NCBI GenBank assembly: GCA_003577145.1
Contig: QEUP01000010.1
Location: forward strand, 124,001 to 188,000
Length of the DNA: 64,000 nt
Direction: 5' to 3'
Source: Acidobacteriota bacterium
GTDB lineage: Bacteria > Actinomycetota > Acidimicrobiia > Acidimicrobiales > Microtrichaceae
The notes under the pieces: model-generated
What the model was told of the DNA's origin: nothing
The model's input: the letters and a program-made list of their open reading frames with translations, nothing else
Database searches by the model: none
Part shown: positions 17,844-26,324 of the stretch, piece after piece
How positions within the stretch are numbered: the first letter of the stretch is position 1
Layout: each line of letters starts with the position of its first letter
Position numbers and translations under genes: made by a program

Positions 17844-18497
17844 ATGAATTCTCGGAAGCCTGTCAAGCGCCGGTCCTACAACTCGGCCCGGCGACGTGCC
17901 CAAGCCGAGGAGACGCGTGCGGCGATCATCCGCTCCGCCCGAGACCTGTTCGTCGAGCGCGGCTATGGCCACACGACCATGTCTGACATCGCCCGCAGCG
18001 CCGGCGTGTCGGTGGAGACGATCCACAAGTCCGTCGGAACCAAAGCCGTACTGCTCCACCGGGCCTGGGACATCACGGTGGGCGGCGACGATCAAGACAT
18101 CGTCTTCCACGAGCGCCCCGAGGTTCTCGCGATCCGCAGCGAACCCGATCTGGCCCAACGGCTGATGCTGCACGCGCAGTTCTCGACCCAGACCGCCCAG
18201 CGCATCGCACCGTTCCAGTTCATGGTCCAGTCGGCGGCCGGCACCGACCCCGCTGCTGCCGCGATGCTCGAGGAGATGGGCCGGCAACGCCTCACCGGCA
18301 TGAGCGTCATGGCGGCGGAGGCAGCCGAAACCGGTCAGCTCGCCGTCTCCGAGGAGGAGTGCCGCGACATCATCTGGTCGATGACCGACGGGATGCTGTG
18401 GCACCGACTCGTGCAAGAACGCGGCTGGAGCAATGACCGCTTCGCCGATTGGCTCGGCCGCGTCTGGGTGGACCGACTCGTCAAGAAGCGGCGCTGA
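17844..18497 (+). CDS. TetR/AcrR family transcriptional regulator
   Basis: 217 residues. The N-terminal HTH is clear: AEETRAAIIRSARDLFVERGYGHTTMSDIARSAGVSVETIHKSVGTKAVLLHRAW. The variable C-terminal ligand domain fills the rest. ATG 17844 is used because the upstream extension would run through the operator region. Divergent orientation to the methyltransferase gene makes that gene the likely target. Confidence 0.9.
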   Translation: MNSRKPVKRRSYNSARRRAQAEETRAAIIRSARDLFVERGYGHTTMSDIARSAGVSVETIHKSVGTKAVLLHRAWDITVGGDDQDIVFHERPEVLAIRSEPDLAQRLMLHAQFSTQTAQRIAPFQFMVQSAAGTDPAAAAMLEEMGRQRLTGMSVMAAEAAETGQLAVSEEECRDIIWSMTDGMLWHRLVQERGWSNDRFADWLGRVWVDRLVKKRR

Positions 18498-18575
18498 TCG
18501 ACCCGCTCAGCGCCCTGGCCCTCCGGCGATGATGCCGCAGCGCCGGCGGCGCACCGCCCTCGATAAGGTGGTTCC

Positions 18576-19151
18576 GTGCTTCGCGTCGTCGTCTACGGGG
18601 ATTTCAACTGCCCTTACAGCTGCCTGGCCAGCAGTCGAGTCGACGTCCTGTTGAACGCCGGCAGTGCGCAGGTCGAATGGCGCGCTGTCGAGCACGATCT
18701 CACCATCCCTGCGACTGGCCAGGCCGTCAGCGGTGACCTGGAGGTCACCCTCGACCGGGAGATCACCGAGATCCGTTCGCTCCTCCGACCCGGTGAACGG
18801 TTCCCCATCCGCCGTCCACCGCTGCGCCCCAACACCAGATCCGCCATCCTCGCGTTCGCTGCGGCAGCTCCCGAGCACTCCGATGAGTTGCGACGGGCAC
18901 TGTTCGCCGCGCTGTGGTTCGACGGACGCGACACCGGAGCCCGGACCGTCCTGGACGAGCTCGGCGCCCCGGTCACCGACCACGACCCCGCCGGCGTCGC
19001 CGGGGCGTGGCGCGACGCCTGGCTCGGACTCGAACGGGTGCTCGTGCCGATGCTGGTCCTGCCCGACGGATACGTCTCCCGCGGCCTGGGTGCGCTCGCG
19101 CGCCTCGCCGACCTCGCCGACCTCGCGCCACCGTCGAGAGACCCGGCCTGA
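18576..19151 (+). CDS. DsbA-like thioredoxin-fold oxidoreductase
   Basis: 191 residues, GTG start. The N-terminus VVVYGDFNCPYSCLASSRV places a cysteine pair in the active-site loop, but with CxxxC spacing (Cys12 and Cys16) rather than CxxC. The remainder has the helical insertion and the cis-proline-like VPMLVLPDG of the DsbA/2-hydroxychromene isomerase group. No signal peptide, so it is cytoplasmic. Disulfide chemistry or glutathione/mycothiol-type isomerisation are both possible. Confidence 0.75.
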   Translation: MLRVVVYGDFNCPYSCLASSRVDVLLNAGSAQVEWRAVEHDLTIPATGQAVSGDLEVTLDREITEIRSLLRPGERFPIRRPPLRPNTRSAILAFAAAAPEHSDELRRALFAALWFDGRDTGARTVLDELGAPVTDHDPAGVAGAWRDAWLGLERVLVPMLVLPDGYVSRGLGALARLADLADLAPPSRDPA

Positions 19152-19368
19152 CCGGCGACCCCAGCCGTCCTCTCCCCCGGCGGTGGCCGTGGGGGTATCG
19201 GTGAGAGCTCGTCGACGCCGGGTTGATGAACGACAGGGGAGGATGCGTCGGCGGGCGCCACGACCGCTCCTCAGCCGATGTTCTCCTGACCGGCCGGAAC
19301 CTGCTCGTTCTCGACGCGCCGATCCCCCACCCTGTGATGCCTCCTGAAATCCCGGATCAGGGGTTGAA

Positions 19369-19382
19369 ACCGACCGGTCGGT
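19369..19382. promoter_or_regulatory. perfect palindrome upstream of tetR (ARE-like operator)
   Basis: ACCGACCGGTCGGT is a perfect 14-bp palindrome, 17 bp before the ATG of the downstream TetR gene. It resembles the autoregulatory elements bound by gamma-butyrolactone-receptor-like TetR proteins. Autoregulation is the expected effect. Confidence 0.75.
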
Positions 19383-19399
19383 ATGTTTAACTGGTCGAC

Positions 19400-20011
19400 A
19401 TGACGCAAAGGCAGGGCCGGGCAGAGGCGACCAGACTCAAGATCCTCGAGGCCGCAGCGGCAGCCTTCGCCAGGGGTGGTCTGAAGGCGACCTCGCTGAA
19501 CGACCTCATCCGTGAAAGCGGGCTGACCAAGGGCGCGTTCTACTTCCACTTCGCATCCAAGCAGGCGCTGGCACGAGCGGCGTTCCGGCTGAAGCAAGAA
19601 CAACTCGTCGCCGGCATGCAAGCGGCCGTCACTGCCGATGCCCCGGCCCTCGAGAGGCTGGTGGAGATGTTGAGGGCGAGAGTCAGGTTGCTCGACCAGG
19701 ATCCGTCGCTGCGATGCGTCTTGACGCTGGGACAGGACCTTCGCGGCGAGGCAGAGCCCGGCGATCAGTACGCCGGCTTCCAGGAGCTCGCGCTAGGCGT
19801 CTTTGCGGACCTGTTGGCCGAGGGTCGTGCCGACGGGTCGGTGCGGCCCGACGTCGAGCCGACCCGGGACGCATGGATGGCCTTCGCTGCACTGATCGGT
19901 ATGGATGCCCTGTCTGGCCTGATGACGGACGGGAAGGACCTGGAGGAACGCAACGAGGATCTGATCGATTTCTTGCGCCGCGCGGTCGACCCGAGTCGCT
20001 ACGGCGAATAG
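19400..20011 (+). CDS. TetR family regulator, gamma-butyrolactone-receptor-like
   Basis: 203 residues. The HTH region reads RAEATRLKILEAAAAAFARG, GLKATSLNDLIRESGLTKGAFYFHFASKQALA; the TKGAxYFHFxSK string is characteristic of the ScbR/ArpA receptor group of actinobacteria, although many general TetR proteins share it. A perfect palindrome lies just upstream, and another follows the stop codon. The next gene is a hemerythrin-domain protein 47 bp downstream on the same strand, probably in one transcript. Confidence 0.87.
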   Translation: MTQRQGRAEATRLKILEAAAAAFARGGLKATSLNDLIRESGLTKGAFYFHFASKQALARAAFRLKQEQLVAGMQAAVTADAPALERLVEMLRARVRLLDQDPSLRCVLTLGQDLRGEAEPGDQYAGFQELALGVFADLLAEGRADGSVRPDVEPTRDAWMAFAALIGMDALSGLMTDGKDLEERNEDLIDFLRRAVDPSRYGE

Positions 20012-20015
20012 ATCG

Positions 20016-20039
20016 GGTGCCGGTCTCGAGACCGGCACC
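20016..20039. promoter_or_regulatory. 24-bp perfect palindrome between tetR and hemerythrin genes
   Basis: Arms GGTGCCGGTCTC and GAGACCGGCACC abut to form a perfect palindrome 4 bp after the TetR stop and 19 bp before the next ATG. As RNA it would fold into a 10-bp stem with a UCGA loop but has no U-tract, so it could be an intercistronic attenuator, an RNA-stabilising stem or a second operator. Confidence 0.7.
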
Positions 20040-20058
20040 GAAACGAGAGGAGACGAAC

Positions 20059-20772
20059 ATGTCAACCACCGACGAGATGCAAGCACCTGCCTCGGCGCCG
20101 AGAGACGAGGTGCACGAGACCCCGCGTGACGACCTGCTGGTGCTCATCCACAAGGCCCTGCGGTATGGGCTGCTCCAGCTCACGATCGACGCAGGCTCCG
20201 CCGACTGGACAGACCCCGGCTGCGTCGATGGTCTGCGCCAGCAGTGGGACACCTTGGAGCACCTGATCCGCTCGCACGCGTCCCATGAGGACCGCTACAT
20301 CTTCGCTCTCCTCGAGAGCAAGCAGCCCGGTGCAGTGGCAGAGCTCGGGATCGGGCATGCCGCCGTCGAAGCCGAGCTCGACGAGGTGTCCGCGAGGATG
20401 CGCACCGCCTGCGAGAAGAGGGAACCAGGCTCAGGGCTGGCTGCCTACAGGGCGCTCACCCACCTTGTGGTGACCGCTCTGGCTCACTTCTCGGACGAGG
20501 AGCCGGTTGTCATGGAGAGGATCTGGGCGGAGTCCACCGACGAGGAGATCGCAGCATGCAGAAGTGCCTTCATGGCCGAGATAACGCCCGACGATGCAGT
20601 AGCGACCTACGAGCTGATGTTCCCTGCGGTCTCACCGGCGGAGTTGGCGATGGTCCTCGGCGCGGTTCGCGCCGGCGCCCCCGAGCCGGTCTTCGGTTCA
20701 TTGGTCGGCGTCGCCGAACGAACCCTCACGCCCGCCGCGATGGCACGCCTGCGGGAGCACCTCGAAGGGTGA
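20059..20772 (+). CDS. hemerythrin HHE-domain protein
   Basis: 237 residues. The N-terminal 150 residues form a four-helix bundle with HHE-type ligands: LLVLIHKALRYGL, LEHLIRSHASHEDRYIF and LVVTALAHFSDEEPVVM. These can bind a di-iron centre that senses or stores O2 or NO. The C-terminal 80 residues (YELMFPAVSPAELAMVLGAV) are a helical extension seen in actinobacterial relatives. ATG 20059 follows GAGAGGAGACGAAC. It is probably co-expressed with the TetR gene upstream. Confidence 0.8.
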   Translation: MSTTDEMQAPASAPRDEVHETPRDDLLVLIHKALRYGLLQLTIDAGSADWTDPGCVDGLRQQWDTLEHLIRSHASHEDRYIFALLESKQPGAVAELGIGHAAVEAELDEVSARMRTACEKREPGSGLAAYRALTHLVVTALAHFSDEEPVVMERIWAESTDEEIAACRSAFMAEITPDDAVATYELMFPAVSPAELAMVLGAVRAGAPEPVFGSLVGVAERTLTPAAMARLREHLEG

Positions 20773-20858
20773 CCCCGCCCCGGCCCTTCCACATGCAAGG
20801 CCGGCACCGCCAAGCCGTCCTCAGAGCCCGCCCTGGCGTTCCTCCCGGGATCTCATGA

Positions 20859-20972
20859 CGGCTTCCTACGCTCCTACCACGCGCCACCCTTCACAAACGG
20901 CTACAACAGGACCTTGACAGCCTCCTCGACCAGCTCGACGACTACGCCCACATGCTGGAGAACGAAGGGTAG
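20859..20972 (+). pseudogene. possible C-terminal remnant of a lost upstream gene
   Basis: The frame after a TGA at 20856 encodes a helical, charged tail ending LDSLLDQLDDYAHMLENEG and stops with TAG at 20970-20972, sharing one base with the GTG of the next gene. Coupled stops of this kind usually mark an operon junction. ArsR-type regulators commonly precede SRPBCC genes, so this may be the end of a decayed regulator. No DNA-binding domain is left, and the assignment is weak. Confidence 0.3.
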
Positions 20973-21457
20973 TGACCATGACATACGACGTGATCGACCC
21001 CGCCCTCGATCTCGTGCTCGAGCGCGACATCGACGTCCCGCCCGAGCTCGTGTGGAGGTGCTGGACCGAACCCCAACACCTGATGCAGTGGTTCACCCCC
21101 AAGCCCTACGAGACGGTCGATGCCGAGATGGACGTGCGTCCCGGGGGGATCTTCCGCGTCGTCATGCGCTCACCCGAGGGCGAGGACATGGACCAGGGCG
21201 CCGGCTGCTACCTCGAGGTTGTCACGAACCGCCGCCTCGTGTGGACCGGCGCGCTGGGTCCTGGGTTCCGCCCGACCGACGGCGACTTCCCCTTCACTGC
21301 CATCATCACCATGGAGCCATCGGCCAGCGGTACCAGGTACCGCGCGGTGGCCGTGCACGGTTCGCCCGAGCTCAAGGCCAGGCACGAGGAGATGGGCTTT
21401 CACGATGGCTGGGGCGCCGCCCTCGACCAGCTCATCGAGCTGGCCAAGACCCTGTGA
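20972..21457 (+). CDS. SRPBCC / AHSA1-like ligand-binding protein
   Basis: 161 residues (159 if ATG 20978 is used). It is a START-like helix-grip fold: ERDIDVPPELVWRCWTEPQHLMQWFTPKPYETVDAEMDVRPGG is the classical AHSA1 entry, and the C-terminal helix HDGWGAALDQLIELAKTL closes the pocket. Such proteins bind hydrophobic ligands or act with a partner regulator. The gene converges on the Mo-oxidoreductase gene with a 13-bp gap. Confidence 0.87.
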   Translation: MTMTYDVIDPALDLVLERDIDVPPELVWRCWTEPQHLMQWFTPKPYETVDAEMDVRPGGIFRVVMRSPEGEDMDQGAGCYLEVVTNRRLVWTGALGPGFRPTDGDFPFTAIITMEPSASGTRYRAVAVHGSPELKARHEEMGFHDGWGAALDQLIELAKTL

Positions 21458-21470
21458 GCCCCCTGATGCA

Positions 21471-23156
21471 TCAGATCGATTGGCGGTAGCCGAAGAACTC
21501 GTGGTCCTCGTTGTAACCGCCGTAGCCGCCACCGACGTCGGCGAAGTCGGCCAGGAACTCGATCCCCTCTATCCATTTGACCTGCTTGAACCCCAGTTGC
21601 GTCTCGTTGCGGAGGCGCAGTGGAGCACCGTGGCCGAACGGCAGCGGCTCGCCGTTCATGTCGTAGGCGAGCATCGTGAGCCGGTAGCTCATCTGCTCGA
21701 TCGGGTGCGCGTCGTAGTACGCACCCGTTTCGTCGCCGTCACCGAGTGAGTAGAAGACGACCCATTTGGCCTCCGGACGCGGTCGCACGAGCTCGAGGAT
21801 CGTCTGCATGGAGACACCACCCCATTTGGCGACCCCGGACCAGCCCTGGATGCAGAAGTGCTGTGTGATCTGCTCTTGGTACGGCAGCGCGCGCAGGTCG
21901 TCGAGTGAGAGGTCTGCCGGATCATCGACGAGTCCCCCGATATGGAGGCGGTAATCCCTGAAGTCGCTGTCGAGGAGTCGCTGGTACTTCTCGGAATCGG
22001 GGTACCTGCCGTTGTGCCAGAAGTAGGGGGAGATGTCGTCTTCGGTGTACTCGCCCGGTGACGAGTCGATGTGTTCGAAGAGCCGTTGTACCGGTCCGAT
22101 GAGCGCGAACCCGACGCGCTGCACGACGCGCGGGTAACGCAACGTGAACGGTGTCGCGGCGACCCACGCTGCGATGCAGATGACCATCGACGCCGAGAAC
22201 ACCGCGAGCCCGATCCAGCTGTCGCCGTCACGGAGCGCGTACATGTGGTTGAGGTTCTCCAAGAGCCCCGTCGCGGCCACGAGTGTCACGTGGATCACGA
22301 TGAACACCAGGAACCAGACCAGGACCAAGAAGTGCAGCGAACGCGCCGCTTGGATGCTCAACGCCTTGCTGAGCCGCTTGAAGCGCGTCGACAGCGCCGG
22401 CGACATGCCCAGCCCCGTGAGCAGGGCCAGGGGTGCTGCCACGAAGACCGTGATGAAGTAGGCAAGTTGCTGCAAGCTGTTGTAGGCGACCCAGCCATCT
22501 TCCACCGGCCAGTCCAGCGAGAGGTACTGGATCAGCACCGAGACGGCGTTGGGGAACACCGACCAGCTCGTCGGCACGATCCGTTGCCACTCCCCGCTGC
22601 TGAACAACAGGACGTAGAACACCAGCCCGTTCGCCAGGAAGAGCACGTCCGCGCCGAGGTGCCACCAGCGCGCCAGGCCGATCGAGTGACGCAGACCAGG
22701 CAGGCCCAACTGGCCGGGAAGGCTGATCGAGTCCTGCTTGGCGGTCCACAAAGGCTCGTCGGGGACGGGTTTCTGCATCCGGAACCACTCCCGACCCGGG
22801 GTGCTGTGGCGCGTCCAGTAGAGCCGCGGATGATCGCTGAGGATCTGGATGCCCGCCCGGATGACGAAGATCATCAGGAACAGGTTGAAGAAGTGCTGCA
22901 CCGACACCCACGCTGGGAAACCAGGGTCTGCGCGAGCCTGCGGCGTCACGATCGTGCCGGGATTCGTGGCGATGAAATGCTCGATCCCCTGCGTGCTGCG
23001 CAGCACCTTTGCGATCACGACCGCTGTCACCAGCCCGACAAGCCCGATGGGCACGAGCCACAACAGGTTGAGCCAGCGCTTGCGCCCGACACGCACGCGT
23101 GGGGCCACCCCACGCGTCTGCGGGATGGAACCGGCGAAGGTCGCGGGATCGATCAC
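21471..23156 (-). CDS. fusion of cytochrome b561-type membrane domain and sulfite oxidase-type molybdopterin domain
   Basis: 561 residues. Residues 28-370 form several membrane helices with heme-ligand-type histidines (VQHFFNLFLMIFVIRAG, LHFLVLVWFLVFIVIHVTL), as in cytochrome b561/DUF4405 domains. Residues from about 375 are a sulfite oxidase/MsrP-like Mo-binding domain with the Mo-ligating Cys in QHFCIQGWSGVAKWGGV and the cofactor-binding GHGAPLRLRNETQLGFKQVKWI. One polypeptide thus pairs a periplasm-facing Mo enzyme with its own quinol link. The direction and substrate are unknown. It lacks an obvious Tat signal. Confidence 0.82.
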   Translation of the reverse strand: MIDPATFAGSIPQTRGVAPRVRVGRKRWLNLLWLVPIGLVGLVTAVVIAKVLRSTQGIEHFIATNPGTIVTPQARADPGFPAWVSVQHFFNLFLMIFVIRAGIQILSDHPRLYWTRHSTPGREWFRMQKPVPDEPLWTAKQDSISLPGQLGLPGLRHSIGLARWWHLGADVLFLANGLVFYVLLFSSGEWQRIVPTSWSVFPNAVSVLIQYLSLDWPVEDGWVAYNSLQQLAYFITVFVAAPLALLTGLGMSPALSTRFKRLSKALSIQAARSLHFLVLVWFLVFIVIHVTLVAATGLLENLNHMYALRDGDSWIGLAVFSASMVICIAAWVAATPFTLRYPRVVQRVGFALIGPVQRLFEHIDSSPGEYTEDDISPYFWHNGRYPDSEKYQRLLDSDFRDYRLHIGGLVDDPADLSLDDLRALPYQEQITQHFCIQGWSGVAKWGGVSMQTILELVRPRPEAKWVVFYSLGDGDETGAYYDAHPIEQMSYRLTMLAYDMNGEPLPFGHGAPLRLRNETQLGFKQVKWIEGIEFLADFADVGGGYGGYNEDHEFFGYRQSI

Positions 23157-23582
23157 GTCCTCACCGGGCGTCAGTTGAGGGCGGAGCTTGTCAGATCCCG
23201 TGGCGATGATGGACTCCCCGAGCCGAGTTCGGCCTCGTGCCTGACCCTATCTCCCGATCACCCGCCTTCCCACGACAGGCTCCCGAGGCCATCGAGAATC
23301 GTCGGGGCCGCACGCATCAGCCCCACAACTTGTCGAGCACGCCAGGGGGTGAGCTGGCACATAGGTGTACGCAGGGCTCGTCGCAGGTCCAGTCGGGACG
23401 TTGTGCCGGAACGCCTCGTCATCGGTGGTCCGGCCGGCAGCGAGGTCGACGACCTTTGGGGTGGGCTCACCTTTGCTCGGTCACGATCACGGCAGGTGTT
23501 GGACACCACGACCTCGGCGCTGCCGGCGATGGGGCCCGCAGGTGGCCACGCTGGTCACCGCGCCAGCGCCTCCGCGACTGGT
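23157..23582. other. 426-bp gap with no supported gene
   Basis: Between two minus-strand genes. Open frames here are short, lack ribosome sites and show no family motif. It probably holds the promoter of the Mo-oxidoreductase gene and the end of the ATPase transcript. Confidence 0.5.
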
Positions 23583-25700
23583 TCAAGTTCCCCTTTGGTC
23601 GAGGGCCGGGCCGCGAAGCTCGACGCGCCGCAGCAACTGGGCGTTGAGGGCCACGACGATGGTCGACACGCTCATCAGCACCGCCGCGAGCGCCGGGGGC
23701 ATGGTGATGCCGGCCCAGCGCAGGGCACCCGCAGCGAGGGGGATGGCGACGACGTTGTAGCCGGCTGCCCACCACAGGTTCTGAAGGCTCTTGCGGTAGG
23801 CGGCTTTGGAGAGGCGGATGATTCCGGTTACGGCACGGGGGTCGGAGCCGGCCAGGATCAGCCCGGCCGACTCGATGGCGACGTCGGTGCCGGCACCGAT
23901 GGCGATGCCGACATCGGCTCGGGCCAGTGCGGGAGCGTCGTTCACCCCGTCGCCGACCATGGCGACCTCGAGGCCACGGGCCTGGAGCTCGGCGACCTTG
24001 GCGGACTTGTCCTCGGGGAGCACCTCGGCGAACACCTCGTCGACGCCGAGGTCGTCGGCGACGGCGTCGGCGACCTGACGGGCGTCTCCGGTGATCATCA
24101 CCACCCGCCGGCCCATGGCGTGAAGATCGTCGATGGCGGCACGGGCCTCGGGACGGATCTCGTCCTCCAGAGCCAGGCCCCCGATGATGCGCCGGTCACG
24201 GACCAGGTAGAGCACCGCGGCCCCCCGGTCGCGCCAACCCTGGGCCCAGTCCGCCAGCTGGGCCGGCTGGTCCAGTGAGCGTTCACGCAACAGCGCCGGT
24301 CCGCCTACCGCGTAGGCGGCGCCCTCGATGGTGGCCTCGACACCTCGGCCGGTGATCGACCGGAAACCGACCGCGGCGGCGGCTCCGCTCCGTTCTGCGG
24401 CGGCGGCCACTATGGCCCGGGCCAGCGGGTGCTCGCTGTCGGACTCGACCCCACCGGCGAGGCGCAACACCTCGGACTCGTCGACCCCCGCAGCGGCGAC
24501 ACCCACGACGCTGTGGGCCCCTTTGGTGAGGGTGCCCGTCTTGTCGAAGAGGAACGCGTCTACGGTGCGACTCCGCTCGAGGGCCAGTCGGTCCTTCACC
24601 AGGATCCCGTTGCGGGCAGCCAGGGCCGAGGAGATCGACGTGGTCAGCGGGATCGCCAGGCCGAGCGCATGGGGGCAGGAGATGACCAGCACCGTGACAG
24701 CCCCGGTGACGGCTTCGTCGCCGTCACCGAGGAGAACCCACACGACCGCGGTGATCGCCGCCGCACCGGTGGCCACGTAGAACAGCAGGGCGGCGGCACG
24801 GTCGGCGAGCACCTGGGCGCGGGACTGTGAGGACTGCGCTTGCGCCACGAGGCGCTGGATGCCGGCCAGAGCGGTCTCGTCCCCCACCGCGTCGACCAGG
24901 ACCCGGATCGCAGAGTCGGTCGAGACGGTCCCGGCAACGACACGCTCACCCACGTCTCTGGCGACGGGCTTGGACTCGCCGGTGATCATCGACTCGTCCA
25001 GTTCCGCCGAGCCGTCCACGATCTCGCCGTCAGCGGGCACCCGGGCGCCGGCGCGAACCAGCACGACATCGCCTTGGCGCAGGTCATCGATCGCCACCGG
25101 CTCGGCGCTCCCGCCGGTTCCGATCCGCTCGGCTTCGTCGGGGAGCAGCGCAGCCAGCGCGGTGAGGGCGTCTTGGGCTTGGCCGAGGGCCTTCATCTCC
25201 TGCCAGTGGCCCAGGAGCATGATCGTCACCAGCGCGGCCAGCTCCCACCAGAAGTCCAGGTCGAAGGCGTCGAGCGAGGTCGCGATGGACGCGCTGTAGG
25301 CGACGGTGATGGCCATGGCGATCAGCAGCATCATCCCGGGCCGGCGCGCCTTGACCTCCCGCCAGCCGCCCTCGAGGAAGGGCCAGCCGCCCCAGAAGAA
25401 GATGACCGAGCCGAACACGGGCCCGATCCAGTCCATCCCGGCGAAGTCCAGCTCGTAGCCGAACCACTCCATGACCATGTGGCTGGTCGCCACGACCGGG
25501 GTGCTCAGCAGCAGGCACCACCAGAACCGGCGACGGAACGCTTCGGTGTGGTGCCCGGCGTGCTTGCCCACCGTATGCGCCCCACGGTGCGCGCCGCCGT
25601 CGTCTCGGACGTTGCTGCGCCCGTCATGTGCGACGCCGAGGCGGCGGTCGCCGCCGGCGATGTCGCCGGTCGCAGGTGTGTGGTGCGGCTCGGTTGCCAT
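23583..25700 (-). CDS. copper-translocating P-type ATPase, CopB type
   Basis: 705 residues. It is a P1B-type ATPase with a His-rich cytoplasmic N-terminus (residues 1-50, many HH/H pairs) instead of a CxxC metal domain. The membrane metal site is CPH (VISCPHALGLAIPL), which defines the CopB group exporting Cu2+/Ag+. Also visible are TGES, the phosphorylation site DKTGTLT, GDGVNDAPALA, and C-terminal NLWWAAGYN and MSVSTIVVALNAQ. ATG 25700 is chosen over an in-frame start 87 bp upstream because GAGGG lies just before it. It is followed upstream by a cupredoxin gene, consistent with copper handling. Confidence 0.92.
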   Translation of the reverse strand: MATEPHHTPATGDIAGGDRRLGVAHDGRSNVRDDGGAHRGAHTVGKHAGHHTEAFRRRFWWCLLLSTPVVATSHMVMEWFGYELDFAGMDWIGPVFGSVIFFWGGWPFLEGGWREVKARRPGMMLLIAMAITVAYSASIATSLDAFDLDFWWELAALVTIMLLGHWQEMKALGQAQDALTALAALLPDEAERIGTGGSAEPVAIDDLRQGDVVLVRAGARVPADGEIVDGSAELDESMITGESKPVARDVGERVVAGTVSTDSAIRVLVDAVGDETALAGIQRLVAQAQSSQSRAQVLADRAAALLFYVATGAAAITAVVWVLLGDGDEAVTGAVTVLVISCPHALGLAIPLTTSISSALAARNGILVKDRLALERSRTVDAFLFDKTGTLTKGAHSVVGVAAAGVDESEVLRLAGGVESDSEHPLARAIVAAAAERSGAAAAVGFRSITGRGVEATIEGAAYAVGGPALLRERSLDQPAQLADWAQGWRDRGAAVLYLVRDRRIIGGLALEDEIRPEARAAIDDLHAMGRRVVMITGDARQVADAVADDLGVDEVFAEVLPEDKSAKVAELQARGLEVAMVGDGVNDAPALARADVGIAIGAGTDVAIESAGLILAGSDPRAVTGIIRLSKAAYRKSLQNLWWAAGYNVVAIPLAAGALRWAGITMPPALAAVLMSVSTIVVALNAQLLRRVELRGPALDQRGT

Positions 25701-25799
25701 CTCTAGTCGCCCTCGGTCCGGGTGATCATGATGCCGCGACGAGCGTCTCGCTGCCGCCGGCGTTGCCCGGCGGCCTGGCAAAACCAAGGCGAGCGGTGC

Positions 25800-26249
25800 T
25801 CACGGCTCCTCGACCACCAAGGTGCCCTCCATTCCCCCCTCGCGATGGCCGGCCACCGTGCAGTAGTACGTGTACTCGCCCGACCGGTCGGCCCGGAGGC
25901 CACCTTCGGCCGTCTCACCCCGATCGGCGGCGACGTGCACGTCGACCTCATCGATCGTGAAGTCGTGGAGCACGTCGTCGGAGCTCAACACGATGGCGAC
26001 GTCCTCACCGGCGCTGACGGTGATCTCGTCGGGGTCGAACTCGAATGAGGTCGCAGCCACCTCGACACGCCGAGCACCCTCGGCGACCGGGGTGGATTCG
26101 TGGCTGTCGTGCATCATCCCGTCGTCCGTGCCGTCACCGGGCATGGACTCCATCGGATGATCAGACCCCGAATCGTCGCCGCCGCAGCCGGCGACGACGA
26201 GACCCAGCACAAGGACGGCCAACAGGACAGCAAGCAGGGATCGGCTCAT
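25800..26249 (-). CDS. cupredoxin (plastocyanin/azurin-like) lipoprotein
   Basis: 149 residues. The signal region SLLAVLLAVLVLGLVVAGC ends in a lipobox cysteine, so the protein is exported and lipid-anchored. A Met/His/Asp-rich linker (HPMESMPGDGTDDGMMHDSHES) could itself bind copper. The cupredoxin domain has the four expected copper ligands: His in VLHDFTI and Cys, His, Met in YYCTVAGHREGGMEG. Ribosome site AAAGGAG precedes ATG 26249. It lies 99 bp upstream of the copper ATPase in the same direction, so the two probably form an operon. Confidence 0.88.
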   Translation of the reverse strand: MSRSLLAVLLAVLVLGLVVAGCGGDDSGSDHPMESMPGDGTDDGMMHDSHESTPVAEGARRVEVAATSFEFDPDEITVSAGEDVAIVLSSDDVLHDFTIDEVDVHVAADRGETAEGGLRADRSGEYTYYCTVAGHREGGMEGTLVVEEP

Positions 26250-26324
26250 GTGAGCACTCCTTTCAACAGAATCGGTTTGACGCGACACGCGGACGCGCGC
26301 CGCCGGCTCAGCTGAAAGGCCGCT

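Noticed and set aside
23237-23647. Open frames in the gap between Mo-oxidoreductase and ATPase
   Set aside because: No motif, no ribosome site, composition typical of shadow frames.
22071-24278. Long plus-strand frame of 735 codons
   Set aside because: It is antisense to two clear genes (Mo-oxidoreductase and CopB ATPase) and contains no domain; it is an artefact of GC-rich codon use.
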